From Streptomyces venezuelae ATCC 10712 (GTDB lineage: Bacteria > Actinomycetota > Actinomycetes > Streptomycetales > Streptomycetaceae), in NCBI RefSeq assembly GCF_008639165.1, contig NZ_CP029197.1:6390001-6454000 (forward strand): a DNA stretch of 64,000 bases, given 5' to 3'. Shown piece by piece: positions 32,665-43,892 of this stretch. Position numbers and translations under genes: made by a program. The notes under the pieces are model-generated. The model was given only the letters and a program-made list of their open reading frames with translations, was not told the origin of the DNA and ran no database searches. Numbering within the stretch: position 1 is the first letter of the stretch; the number at the start of each line of letters is the position of its first letter.

Positions 32665-35009
32665 TCCATTCGCGCGAGCAGCGCCACCGGCCGCTCCGCG
32701 AACAGTTCCGCCAGTTTCAGCTCCGTCGCCGGGCCGCCGGTGAACTCCCGTACGCCGTCCAGGACATCGGCCCAGCGGCCGGCCGGCAGCACCAGCTCCG
32801 TGTCCTGCCAGCCGCCCGCCTCCCAGAGCCGCAGCGGCAGCCGGGTGACGGCGGTGACCACCTCGTCGGCGCGGCTGAAGGCCAGGCAGTGGGCGGCGGC
32901 CGGGCCCTCCGCCGTCAGCGGGGCGTACGCGCCCCGGGCGCCGAAGACCGCCGGGCGTTCACGGCGCAGCCGGAGGGCCGCCCGGACCAGGGCCGTGTGG
33001 TCGTCGTCCGCGCCGACCGCGAAGGGCGCCCGGTTGTCCGGGTCGACCAGGGCCCGGTACTCCCGCTCCGTGTTCTGGTACAGCTCCGGCACCCCCGGCA
33101 TCGTCAGCTGCGAGAGCAGCGCGCCCAGCGCGTGCGCCCGGATGTGCGGCTCCAGCGCGAAGGCGGCCTCCGAGGCCGCCCGCAGCGGGACGCGGCCGGG
33201 GCCGGCCGCCGCGAACTCGGCCACCGCCCGCTCGTACGCCGCGTCGGGTTCGGTCCAGCTGGTCCGGAGCCCGGCCTCCCGTACGGACTTGAGGATCGCG
33301 GGCCCGAGCCGGTCCGGGTCCGGGGCGCCGAAGCCGAAGGCCGTCTGCCAGGCCGTCCAGGCCACGTGCGCGTCCGGCGCGGGCACCCCCGCGACCTCGG
33401 CGAGGAGCTCGGACCACACCTGGGGGCACTGGGAGAGGACCGCGATCGCCGCGCGGACGTCGGCGCTGCGCTTGGTGTCGTGCGTGGACAGCACGGTGCC
33501 GGTGCCGGGCCAGTCCCGCGCGATCCGCAGGCAGTGCGCGTGGAACTCGTCCACCGACACGGCGGGCCGGCCCGCGTCGCCGCCGACCTCGTTCGCCGAG
33601 AGCAGCGGGGTGTACCGATAGAAGCCGGTGTCCTCCACCGACTTGGCCCGCAGCGCCGACGAGGTCTGCGCGAACCTCGCCCGGAACGCCCGGTGTTCGG
33701 GCCCGTCGCCGAGCGTCCCGAGCGCCAGGCCCCGTACGACGTCGACCGCCGCGGCCTCCTCGGGCACCGCGAAGGCCGCCTTCGCGCCCCGCGCGGCCTC
33801 CGCCGTCAGCACCTCCTCGCCCCCGCTCCGGTAGGGCCGGTAGACCGGCACCCGGACGAGGAGTTCACGGATCGCGGTGTGCAGCGCCCACGGCGCGTGG
33901 TCCCGCAGCGCCGGGTCCGCGGCGCAGATCCGCTCCGCCGTGCGGGTCAGCACGGCCGTCTCGGCCGCCAGGTCGTGGCCCACCACCTCGTACGCCGCGC
34001 GCCGCGCCGTCTCCTCCCAGCGGCCGCCCCTGTCCCCGGCCTTGCCGACGAACTCCCGGTAGACGTCGGCCAGTTCGTCCGCGCCGACCGGGTCGGTGAA
34101 CACGCCGTCGAGCTGCCGCAGGGCGTCGTACCCGGTGGTCCCGGCCACCGGCCAGGCGGCGGGCAGCGTCTCGGAGCCGGTGAGGATCTTCTCGACCACC
34201 GTCCAGCAGCGCCCGCCGGTCGCCGCCGCCAGTTCCTCCAGATAGCCCTGCGGGTCGGCGAGTCCGTCGGGATGGTCGATGCGCAGCCCTTCGACCACCC
34301 CGTCCCGGACCAGCTCGACGATCTTCGCGTGGGTCGCCGTGAACACCTCGGGGTCCTCCACCCGCACCCCGATGAGGTCCGAGATCGTGAAGAAGCGGCG
34401 GTAGTTGAGCTCGGTCCTGGCCAGCCGCCACCAGCCGAGCCGGTACCACTGGGCGTCGAGCAGCTCGTCCAGCGGCAGCTCCTCGGTGCCGGGCCTGAGC
34501 GGGAACTCCTGCCCGTCGAGGTGCAGCGATCCGTCCGCGACCCGCAGCCGGTCCCGCACCTCCGGGAGCCGCGCGGGCAGCACGGGCAGCAGCAGCCGGC
34601 CGTCCCCGGCCGACCGGTCGACGTCGAACCAGCGGGCGTACGGCGAGTCGGGGCCGTCCCGGAGCACGGCCCGCAGGGCGTGGTTGTGCCGGGGGGAGGC
34701 CGCCATGTGGTTGGGCACCAGGTCGACGACGAGGCCGAGACCGTGCGCCCGCGCGGTCGCGGCGAGGGCCCGCAGCCCCTCCTCGCCGCCGAGTTCGGCC
34801 CGTACGGACCGGTGGTCGGTCACGTCGTACCCGTGGGCCGAACCGGGGACCGCCTCCAGGACGGGGGAGAGGTGGAGGTGCGAGACCCCCAGCCCCGCGA
34901 GGTGCGGCACGGCACGCTCGGCCGCCGCGAACGGGAACTCCGGCTGGAGCTGGAGCCGGTAGGTGGCGGTGGGAAGGACGGCTGCGGAACCGGACGGGAG
35001 GGAGGTCAT
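32661..35009 (-). CDS. treY: malto-oligosyltrehalose synthase
   Basis: The 782-aa GH13 enzyme has the normal length for TreY. It begins with ATYRLQLQPEFPF, has DLVPNHM near 96-102, the nucleophile Asp245 in GLRIDHPDGL, the acid Glu in TVVEKIL and STHDTKRSADVRA. TreY converts the reducing-end glucose of maltodextrins to a terminal trehalose unit, which TreZ then releases. The ATG at 35009 lacks a clear ribosome-binding site. It is divergent from the MFS gene with about 80 bp between starts. Confidence 0.93.
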   Translation of the reverse strand: MTSLPSGSAAVLPTATYRLQLQPEFPFAAAERAVPHLAGLGVSHLHLSPVLEAVPGSAHGYDVTDHRSVRAELGGEEGLRALAATARAHGLGLVVDLVPNHMAASPRHNHALRAVLRDGPDSPYARWFDVDRSAGDGRLLLPVLPARLPEVRDRLRVADGSLHLDGQEFPLRPGTEELPLDELLDAQWYRLGWWRLARTELNYRRFFTISDLIGVRVEDPEVFTATHAKIVELVRDGVVEGLRIDHPDGLADPQGYLEELAAATGGRCWTVVEKILTGSETLPAAWPVAGTTGYDALRQLDGVFTDPVGADELADVYREFVGKAGDRGGRWEETARRAAYEVVGHDLAAETAVLTRTAERICAADPALRDHAPWALHTAIRELLVRVPVYRPYRSGGEEVLTAEAARGAKAAFAVPEEAAAVDVVRGLALGTLGDGPEHRAFRARFAQTSSALRAKSVEDTGFYRYTPLLSANEVGGDAGRPAVSVDEFHAHCLRIARDWPGTGTVLSTHDTKRSADVRAAIAVLSQCPQVWSELLAEVAGVPAPDAHVAWTAWQTAFGFGAPDPDRLGPAILKSVREAGLRTSWTEPDAAYERAVAEFAAAGPGRVPLRAASEAAFALEPHIRAHALGALLSQLTMPGVPELYQNTEREYRALVDPDNRAPFAVGADDDHTALVRAALRLRRERPAVFGARGAYAPLTAEGPAAAHCLAFSRADEVVTAVTRLPLRLWEAGGWQDTELVLPAGRWADVLDGVREFTGGPATELKLAELFAERPVALLARME

Positions 35010-35078
35010 GCGAACGTACGTACCCCGCAGGAGGGCTTCTGTGTCATCGCCCCATGCACCCGTTCGTGTGCATCGCGT

Positions 35079-35084
35079 TACGTT
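35079..35084 (+). promoter_or_regulatory. -10 element TACGTT of a leaderless promoter
   Basis: TACGTT, 6 bases (CGCCCG), then the ATG at 35091; the same box and spacing occur at the VOC gene. Confidence 0.5.
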
Positions 35085-36300
35085 CGCCCGATGCTCCGGA
35101 TGTATCGCGACACCCTCTCCCTGCTCGGCCCCGCCCTTCCGGTCGTGTCCTTCCTCGCCCGGCTCCCCACCGCCATGTGCCAGCTCGGCAGCCTGCTCCT
35201 GGTCGCCGAGACGAGCGGCTCCCTCGCCACGGCCGGCCTGGCCAGCGGCGCGCTCGCGGCGGGCCAGACCGTCGCGGGACCGGTCATCGGCCGGCTGACC
35301 GACCGGCACGGCCAGCGCGGGGTCGTCCTGGTGGCCTCCGCGGCCAACGCCGCCGCCGTCACCGCCCTGGTCCTCGCCGCCCTCGCCCAGCTCTCCACCC
35401 CCTGGCTGATGGGCGTCGCCGCACTCGCCGGAGCGTCCGTCCCCCAGGCCGGCCCGCTGGCCAGGACCCGCTCGGTGGCCCTCGCCCGCCGCGCCGGGGC
35501 GGACGAGCGGACCGTCGGGGCGGTGCTCTCCTTCGAGGGCACCCTCGACGAGGTGTCGTTCGTGCTCGGCCCGGCCTTCGTCGGCCTCGCCGCCGCCCTC
35601 GCCCACCCGGCCGCCGCCCTGCTCCTCGCGGCGCTGCTCCTCGCCGTCTTCGGCACGGCCTTCGCCCTCCACCCGACCGCCCGGGCCACCGCGCCCGAAC
35701 CGTCCGGCTCCACCCGATCGGGCGCCGCCGAACGGGGGCGGCTGCCGGGAGCGGCGTACGTCCTGCGCGGCACGATGGTCCTCCAGGGCGCCATGTTCGG
35801 CGCCTCGCAGGCCGGGATCACCGCGCTCACCGAGGCACTCGGCGCGCCCGCGCAGGCCGGGATCGTCTACGCGGCGATGGGCGTGATGAGCGCCGTCGTC
35901 GGCCTCTCCATGGCGGCCGTGCCGGCCCGGATCGGACTCATGACCCGCTGGCGGGCCGCGACCGCCGCGCTCGTGGTGCTCTCCGTGCCGCTGCTGGCCG
36001 TCGGTTCGCTCGGCGCGCTCTACGCGGTGGTGGTCGTCCTCGGCGCCGCGTACGCCCCGCATCTGATCACCGTCTTCGGGCTCACCGAGCGATGGGTCCC
36101 CGCCCCTCGGCTCGCCGAGTCCATGGCCTTCCTGACCAGCGGGATCGTCGCCGGTCAGGCCCTCGCCCTGGCCGTGTCGGGGCGGCTCGCCGAGGGCCAC
36201 GGCGCCCCCGCCGCCTTCGCGGTGGCGGTGGGGGCGGCCGTGGCCTGCGCGGTGCTGTCCTGGACGGTCCGGGTGCCGGCGCCCGTTCCCGTACGGAAGG

Positions 36301-38421
<2,121 letters not shown>

Positions 38422-38560
38422 GGATACGACTCTTCCTCTTCTGTCCGGGTTGTGTAGATGTTCTTCGGCCAGAATCCTGCCCGAAAGAGGCCCAACCGCC
38501 TAGGACTTCGACCCGTCCTACCGGGTGACCGCTGACCAAGAGGGGGAAAGAGGGGGAAGT

Positions 38561-39415
38561 GTGTACGAAATAGCACGCCGCCACCTGGGGAAGGTGGTGG
38601 CCGGAGCGGCCATGGCGGTGACCGGGACCGCCGTCGCCGTCGCCGTCGGTCTGCCGGGCGTTTCCGCAGGTGAAGCCCCGCCCAGGCCGGTGGGTGGCAC
38701 CGCCATCGGCGGCACGGCCGCTGGGAGCGAAGGGAACGAGGGGACGGACGGCGCCGGCGCGGCCGGGTCCGGAACCGGGGCGCGGGCCGGCGGCCCGCCC
38801 GCGCCGGCGACCGTGGCCCCCGTGGCGGCCGAGGGGGAGAAGGGCGTGGGGAGCGACCCGCTCACCGACGACGAGCTGGCCCGGGCCGAGCGGCTGGCGC
38901 TGGCCGGCCCCGGCGCCGCCGCCCAGCAGAATGTCGACGGCGGCCGCGGCCCCCAGCACCTGGGCACCGGGCTCGCCGACCCGCTCCCCGGGGACGGCAC
39001 GCGCCGCGCCGACGTCCGCTTCTACGACTACGGACGGGACGAGCTCATCACCCGGACCGTCAACCTCGACACGGGGAAGGTCGAGAAGTCCGGCGCCCAG
39101 CGCGGGGTCCAGCCCTCGGCCCATCCCGAGGAGCTCCGTGAGGCCCTGGAGCTGATCCTCGCGAGCCCGCTCGGCAAGGGCGTCAAGGAGGACTACAAGG
39201 ACGCCACCGGCAAGGAGCTCACCGCCACCACCCAGTTGTGGTTCAACGGCGACGTCTACCGCACCTACCGCGAGGCGAACGTGCCCGAGCAGCTGACCCG
39301 TTGCGGGGAGCACCGGTGCGTACGGCTCGTCACCAAGGTCCTCAACGGGGCCTGGATCGACACTCGGAACCTGATCGTCGACCTCTCCGCGAGGACCGTC
39401 ACCCGCGTCGGCTGA
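38561..39415 (+). CDS. exported protein resembling copper amine oxidase N2/N3 domains
   Basis: The 284-aa precursor starts with an ARRHLGKVVAG twin-arginine-like signal and a hydrophobic segment to about residue 36, then a long Gly/Ala/Pro linker to about 105. The C-terminal domain (ADVRFYDYGRDELITRTVNL, TGKVEKSGAQRGVQPSAHP, EELREALELIL) looks like the N2/N3 domains of copper amine oxidases. It lies 55 bp upstream of the catalytic-domain gene. I therefore read it as a separate subunit of a split enzyme. GTG 38561 behind AGGGGGA was preferred to GTG 38525. Confidence 0.6.
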   Translation: MYEIARRHLGKVVAGAAMAVTGTAVAVAVGLPGVSAGEAPPRPVGGTAIGGTAAGSEGNEGTDGAGAAGSGTGARAGGPPAPATVAPVAAEGEKGVGSDPLTDDELARAERLALAGPGAAAQQNVDGGRGPQHLGTGLADPLPGDGTRRADVRFYDYGRDELITRTVNLDTGKVEKSGAQRGVQPSAHPEELREALELILASPLGKGVKEDYKDATGKELTATTQLWFNGDVYRTYREANVPEQLTRCGEHRCVRLVTKVLNGAWIDTRNLIVDLSARTVTRVG

Positions 39416-39470
39416 CCACCGCCGCGCCCGGTCCTCTCCTGTCGCACCTTCGTACGAAGGAGTACGTTCC

Positions 39471-40805
39471 ATGTCCACCCGGTACAGCCCGACCACCCGG
39501 CGACGGCGGCGCACCCGCGCCCGGGGTGCCGTCCTCACCACCGCCGTCCTGCTCGGCACCGCCGCGGCCGCCGCGGGCCCCGTGACCGCCACCGCGGCCA
39601 CCACCCCGCCCGGCCCGCCGGCCCCGCCGCAGGCCGACTGCTCCGCCGCGTACCGCATCACGCAGAAGCTCGACGGCGGCGCCACCTGGCGCATGTGCTG
39701 GCGCTACGACACCGACGCGGGACTCACGCTCGACAAGGTGACCTACCAGCCGCCCGGCGCCGCCGCTCCCGTCAAGGTCCTCACCAGCGCCCGGCTCGCC
39801 CAGATCCACGTGCCGTACGACGACGGCGGCGCCGAGTACGACGACCTCACCGGCGCCGGCTTCGGCTGGGGCCTGCAGAACCTCAAGCCGGCCGAGTGCC
39901 CCGGCGGCACCCTCACCAGCGTCAAGGTGCCCGAGGTCGGCCAGGTCAAGGGCCTGTGCACGACCACCCGCGCGCGTGGCCACGCCTACCGCATGGCCGC
40001 CGACACCGGTTCCAAGGTGTGGCAGGCGCAGGCCAAGGACCTGCTCGTCTACACCGTCAACAAGGTCGGCTGGTACGAGTACATCTCCGAGTGGCGCTTC
40101 TCCGCCGACGGCACCATCGGCGCCAACGTCGGCGCCACCGGCAGCCTCTCGCCCGTCGACTACAACGCGACGGACGGCCGCGGCTGGCCCATCGGCAAGG
40201 GCGCCGACGGCTACGCCACCAGCCACGCCCACAACGTCTTCTGGAAGCTCGACTTCGGCCTCGACGGCTCAACCAAGGACCGCATCGAGCAGTTCGACTC
40301 CACCGTGACCCCACCGCCCGCGGGCGGCGGCGGACCGACCGTGAAGACCAGGCGCACCGTCGTCACCAAGGAGCTCGCCGGCGACGCGGAGAACATGCGC
40401 TGGTGGCGGGTGGTCAGCGGCACCGGCAAGAACGCCGACGGCCACGCCCGCTCGTACGAGATCGTGCCCGGGCACACCGACACCCACGCCGGGCGCGGCT
40501 TCACGCGGCACGACGTCTACTTCACCCAGGCCCGGGCCTGTGAGAGGTTCGCGAGCAACAACATCGGGGACTGCGGCCCCAACGCCGGTGACAGCGTGGA
40601 CAAATGGGTCAACGGTGAGACTCTGACCAAACCGTCCGTCTGGGTCAACATCGGGTTCCACCACATCGCCCGGGACGAGGACCAGCAGCCGATGCCGGTC
40701 CACTGGCAGGGCTTCCAGCTCGCGCCCAGGGACGTAACCGCTATGAATCCGCTCACTCCGCCCGATCTCGCCTCGCAGAACGGGCAGCCCGATCTGGGGA
40801 GTTGA
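39471..40805 (+). CDS. copper amine oxidase catalytic subunit, split form
   Basis: The 444-aa precursor has an Arg-rich signal region (TRRRRRTRARG, then a hydrophobic stretch to about 42). The catalytic beta-sandwich of copper amine oxidases is recognisable by the Cu ligands His252 and His254 (SHAHNVF) and His411 (PVHWQGF), with the RDEDQQPMPV block before the last. The cofactor tyrosine should be Tyr202 in GWYEY, where the usual Asn of N-Y-(D/E) is Trp201. Such enzymes oxidise primary amines outside the cell. A canonical AAGGAG ribosome-binding site supports the ATG at 39471. Confidence 0.75.
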   Translation: MSTRYSPTTRRRRRTRARGAVLTTAVLLGTAAAAAGPVTATAATTPPGPPAPPQADCSAAYRITQKLDGGATWRMCWRYDTDAGLTLDKVTYQPPGAAAPVKVLTSARLAQIHVPYDDGGAEYDDLTGAGFGWGLQNLKPAECPGGTLTSVKVPEVGQVKGLCTTTRARGHAYRMAADTGSKVWQAQAKDLLVYTVNKVGWYEYISEWRFSADGTIGANVGATGSLSPVDYNATDGRGWPIGKGADGYATSHAHNVFWKLDFGLDGSTKDRIEQFDSTVTPPPAGGGGPTVKTRRTVVTKELAGDAENMRWWRVVSGTGKNADGHARSYEIVPGHTDTHAGRGFTRHDVYFTQARACERFASNNIGDCGPNAGDSVDKWVNGETLTKPSVWVNIGFHHIARDEDQQPMPVHWQGFQLAPRDVTAMNPLTPPDLASQNGQPDLGS

Positions 40806-40915
40806 GCAAGCAGCCTGACGATCCTGCTGCACCGCCTCCCGCTCGCGGAGTACCCTTCCTTGATCGTTGTCGGACCGGTCGACACGGGCGTCCAGGAGCA
40901 GAAGGCGGTGCGCGG

Positions 40916-42199
40916 GTGAGCTCGGGAGGTCTGGAGCTGCCCCCAGGGGATCCGGGTCAGGAGAAGGGTTCCGCCGGCCCCGCCGAGGCCCCGCCCGGCG
41001 CGGCCGCGCCGCCGGGCGCCGTGCCCCCCGGAACGGTCGCCGTCGCCCGGCCGGTGGAGATAGGCGCCGAGCTCGACTGGGACGCCGAGGCCTGGAGCGA
41101 GGTCCGCACCCGCGCCCAGCGCGCCGGACGGGCCTACATCTGGCTGAATCTCGTCGAACAGCGGCTGCGTGCCGTGGTCGCCGCCGTCCTGCGGCCCGTG
41201 TACGAACCGGTGCACGGCGAGGAGTGGGTGGTGGCCGCGGCGGGCCCGGCCGGCCAGGAGTGGGTGCAGCGGGCCGTCGCGGTCCGCGAGGTCTCGCGGC
41301 GCAAGGGCTATCTCCTGGACCCCGCCGACGACAACGTCCTCAGCTTCCTCACCCTGCCCCAGCTGCGCGAGCTGATGGTGCAGCACTGGCCCTGCTTCGA
41401 GCCCTACTTCGACGACCGCCGCGAGGTCGAGCTCGCCCTGGACGAGCTGGAGGTCACCCGCAACGTGGTCTCCCGCAACCGGGCCCTGTCGCTGACCGTG
41501 CTCGCCCAGTCCGAGCGGGCCTCCGCGCGCATCCTGGAGATCCTCGGCAGCGGCGCCGGGGTGCCCTCCGCCGACCGGCTGCCGGTGGACGCCGTCGAGG
41601 ACCTCGTCGGCGACCGGTACGCGGACGTGGTCTCCGTCCACCCCGACCGGGTCAGGCTCCAGCGGCAGCTGCCCGCCGAGGACCTCTTCGGCGGCGCCCG
41701 CCGGCTCGACGCCACCGGCATAGGCCTCAATCTGCTCGTGCAGAACTTCTCCGGGCGCCGCATGGTCCGGCTCGCCGAGTCCGGCTGCCGGACGCGGCTG
41801 CTCTTCCTCAACCCCGCGAGCAGCGCGGTCAAGCGCCGCGAGCGCGAACTCGGCCTGAAGAAGGGCGAGCTGAGCCGCTCGGTCGAGATGAACATCCTGC
41901 ACATGCGCCGGGTGCGCTCCAAGCTCCGCGACCCCGACGCCTTCCAGATCCACGTCTTCGACGAGACCCCCCGCTTCACCGCCTATCTGGTGGACGGCGA
42001 CGGGCCGGACGGGGTCGGGGTCGTGCAGTCCTATCTGCGCCGGGCCCGGGGCATGGAGGCGCCGGTGCTCGTACTGCGCGGCGGCGGGCGGAACGTGGTG
42101 CGCCACGGCCAGGGGATGCGTGACGGCGATCACGGACTTTTCGAGACATACCGGGAGGAATTCGAGTCCGTCTGGCTCGACTCCCGCCCCGTCTCCTGA
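40916..42199 (+). CDS. SAV2148-type HEPN domain protein
   Basis: The 427-aa soluble protein has a Pro/Ala-rich first 40 residues, then a helical region with TRNVVSRNRALS, an R-x4-R/H-like HEPN-type motif. The C-terminal half is alpha/beta (ARRLDATGIGLNLLVQNFSG, KRRERELGLKKGELSRSVEM). Streptomyces proteins of this type carry the label SAV2148 family HEPN domain-containing. HEPN domains often are RNases, but the catalytic arrangement is not clear enough here to claim activity. GTG 40916 follows GAAGG. Confidence 0.6.
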   Translation: MSSGGLELPPGDPGQEKGSAGPAEAPPGAAAPPGAVPPGTVAVARPVEIGAELDWDAEAWSEVRTRAQRAGRAYIWLNLVEQRLRAVVAAVLRPVYEPVHGEEWVVAAAGPAGQEWVQRAVAVREVSRRKGYLLDPADDNVLSFLTLPQLRELMVQHWPCFEPYFDDRREVELALDELEVTRNVVSRNRALSLTVLAQSERASARILEILGSGAGVPSADRLPVDAVEDLVGDRYADVVSVHPDRVRLQRQLPAEDLFGGARRLDATGIGLNLLVQNFSGRRMVRLAESGCRTRLLFLNPASSAVKRRERELGLKKGELSRSVEMNILHMRRVRSKLRDPDAFQIHVFDETPRFTAYLVDGDGPDGVGVVQSYLRRARGMEAPVLVLRGGGRNVVRHGQGMRDGDHGLFETYREEFESVWLDSRPVS

Positions 42200-42201
42200 C
42201 T

Positions 42202-42232
42202 CCCCGACGGGCGCGGCCGGGGGCAGTCGGGG
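42202..42232 (+). terminator. short GC hairpin after the HEPN gene
   Basis: CCCCGAC and GTCGGGG arms (7 bp) are separated by 17 bases and begin 3 bp after the stop codon. Confidence 0.4.
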
Positions 42233-42296
42233 GCGTTGTCAGTGGCCCGTGCGAGGGTGGTCAGCACCACGGGGGAGATCACGTAAGGAGGACCCG

Positions 42297-43019
42297 ATGG
42301 CTTGGCATGGGGAACCGCTGGTCGGCTTCGACCTGGAGACGACCGGCACCGACCCACTGGAGGCCCGTATCGTCACGGCCTCGATCGTCGGCTTCCACGA
42401 CGGGCGCGTGGTCCGGCAGCGCGACTGGCTCGCCGACCCGGGCATCCGCATCCCCGAACAGGCCTCCGCGATCCACGGCATCAGCAGCGAGCGGGCGGCG
42501 GCCGAGGGCCGGCCGGTGCGCGAGGTCGCCGACGAGATCGCGGAGACGCTGACCGGCTACTGGAACCAGGGCGTGCCCGTCGTCGCGTACAACGCCTCCT
42601 TCGACCTCACGCTCCTCGCGGCCGAGCTGCGCCGCCACGGACTGCCCTCCCTGGAGGAGCGGCTCGGCGGGACCGCCATCGGGCCCGTCGTCGACCCGTA
42701 CACCATCGACCGGGCCGTCGACCGCTACCGGCGCGGCAAGCGGAACCTGGAGGCGGTCTGCGGGGAGTACGGAGTCGTCCTCGAAGCCGCCCACCAGGCC
42801 GCCGCCGACGCGCTCGCCGCCGTCCGGGTCGCCGTCGCGATAGCCGAGCGGCACCCTGAGGTCGCCGAGCTGGACCCGGCCGAGCTCCACGAGCGGCAGA
42901 TCGGCTGGTACCGCGCCTGGGCCGAGAACTTCCAGGACTTCCTGCGCCGCAAGGGCGACGCGGAGGCCGTCGTCGACTCCACGTGGCCCCTGCGCCCCGC
43001 CGTCGCGGTGGCCGGCTAG
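42297..43019 (+). CDS. DEDDh 3'-5' exonuclease (DnaQ-like)
   Basis: The 240-aa protein has the Exo I motif FDLETTG at 10-16, ASAIHGISSER, the Exo II NASFDL near 99-104 and the Exo III region with His and Asp (HQAAADALAAV). This is the proofreading-exonuclease fold found in DnaQ and stand-alone nucleases. It lacks a polymerase domain and could act in repair or RNA processing. The ATG at 42297 has a perfect TAAGGAGG site, the best in the window. It overlaps the convergent hydrolase gene by 4 bp. Confidence 0.9.
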   Translation: MAWHGEPLVGFDLETTGTDPLEARIVTASIVGFHDGRVVRQRDWLADPGIRIPEQASAIHGISSERAAAEGRPVREVADEIAETLTGYWNQGVPVVAYNASFDLTLLAAELRRHGLPSLEERLGGTAIGPVVDPYTIDRAVDRYRRGKRNLEAVCGEYGVVLEAAHQAAADALAAVRVAVAIAERHPEVAELDPAELHERQIGWYRAWAENFQDFLRRKGDAEAVVDSTWPLRPAVAVAG

Positions 43020-43846
43020 CCGTTCTCCTTGAGGAAGGAGAGCAGCAGTTCGTTGACCCTCTCCGGCTGGTCGAGCTGCAGCCAGTGGCCCGCGTCCTCG
43101 ACGCGCTCGTAGCGCCACGGCCCGGCGACGTACTCGGCCGTCCCCGCCATCGAGCGCTCGGTGAGGAAACGGTCGCCGGTCGACCACAGGCCCAGCACCG
43201 GGACCGACTCCGGCAGCGGCACCGCCGGCGCGTCCGCGCCGAACAGCACCTCAGGCGGCAGGCCCGCGCGGTAGATGTCCAGCGCGGCCGTCAGCGCTCC
43301 GGGCGCGCGCAGCGCCTCGATCGCGGACTCGGCGTCCGGGTGCTCGCCCAGCATCTCCCGCATGTTCGCGAAGTCGTCCCGCGCCAGCCAGTCCTCGGCC
43401 ACCCCGGCCAGCTGGAACAGAAGCATGTACCAGGACCGCTGCTTCTGCTCCCAGCCCGCCGACCGGATCGACGCCAGATGGCCGACGGACAGGATGCTCA
43501 GGCTCCGCACCCGGTCCGGGTAGAACTGGGTCAGGGCCTGCGCGATGCCCGAACCCCAGTCGTGGCCCACCAGATGGACCCGGTCGAGGTCGAGGTGCGC
43601 CAGGAGCTCGACCAGGTCGGCGACGTGCCTGCCCGGGTGGTACGCCGCGGGGCCGCCCTCGGGGCGGTCCGAGGCGCCGAAGCCCCGCAGGGTGGGCGCG
43701 ACCGTGGTGAAACCGGCGTCGTTCAGCGCCGCGACCTGATGACGCCACAGACGATGGCTGTCGGGGAAGCCGTGCACGAGCAGCACGGCCGGCCCCTCCC
43801 CGCTCACCTCGACGTCGAGGTTCACCTCGGACAGCTGCACCCGCAT
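43016..43846 (-). CDS. alpha/beta hydrolase (epoxide hydrolase/haloalkane dehalogenase type)
   Basis: The 276-aa hydrolase has HGFPDS (oxyanion loop), the nucleophile elbow GHDWGS with Asp as nucleophile, and the base His in EDAGHWLQLDQPE. An Asp nucleophile with the HGFP motif is typical of epoxide hydrolases and fluoroacetate/haloalkane dehalogenases rather than esterases. The cap region at about 140-210 contains Trp/Tyr residues that could polarise an epoxide or halide. The start ATG is at 43846. Confidence 0.85.
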   Translation of the reverse strand: MRVQLSEVNLDVEVSGEGPAVLLVHGFPDSHRLWRHQVAALNDAGFTTVAPTLRGFGASDRPEGGPAAYHPGRHVADLVELLAHLDLDRVHLVGHDWGSGIAQALTQFYPDRVRSLSILSVGHLASIRSAGWEQKQRSWYMLLFQLAGVAEDWLARDDFANMREMLGEHPDAESAIEALRAPGALTAALDIYRAGLPPEVLFGADAPAVPLPESVPVLGLWSTGDRFLTERSMAGTAEYVAGPWRYERVEDAGHWLQLDQPERVNELLLSFLKENG

Positions 43847-43892
43847 CTCAACACCCCGTTCCCCTCGTCCCGTTCGCGAGGGACCCATGATG

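Noticed and set aside
38561..40805. Frameshift splitting one amine oxidase gene
   Set aside because: Each gene has its own signal sequence and ribosome-binding site, with 55 bp of non-coding sequence between, so two genuine genes are more likely than a broken one.
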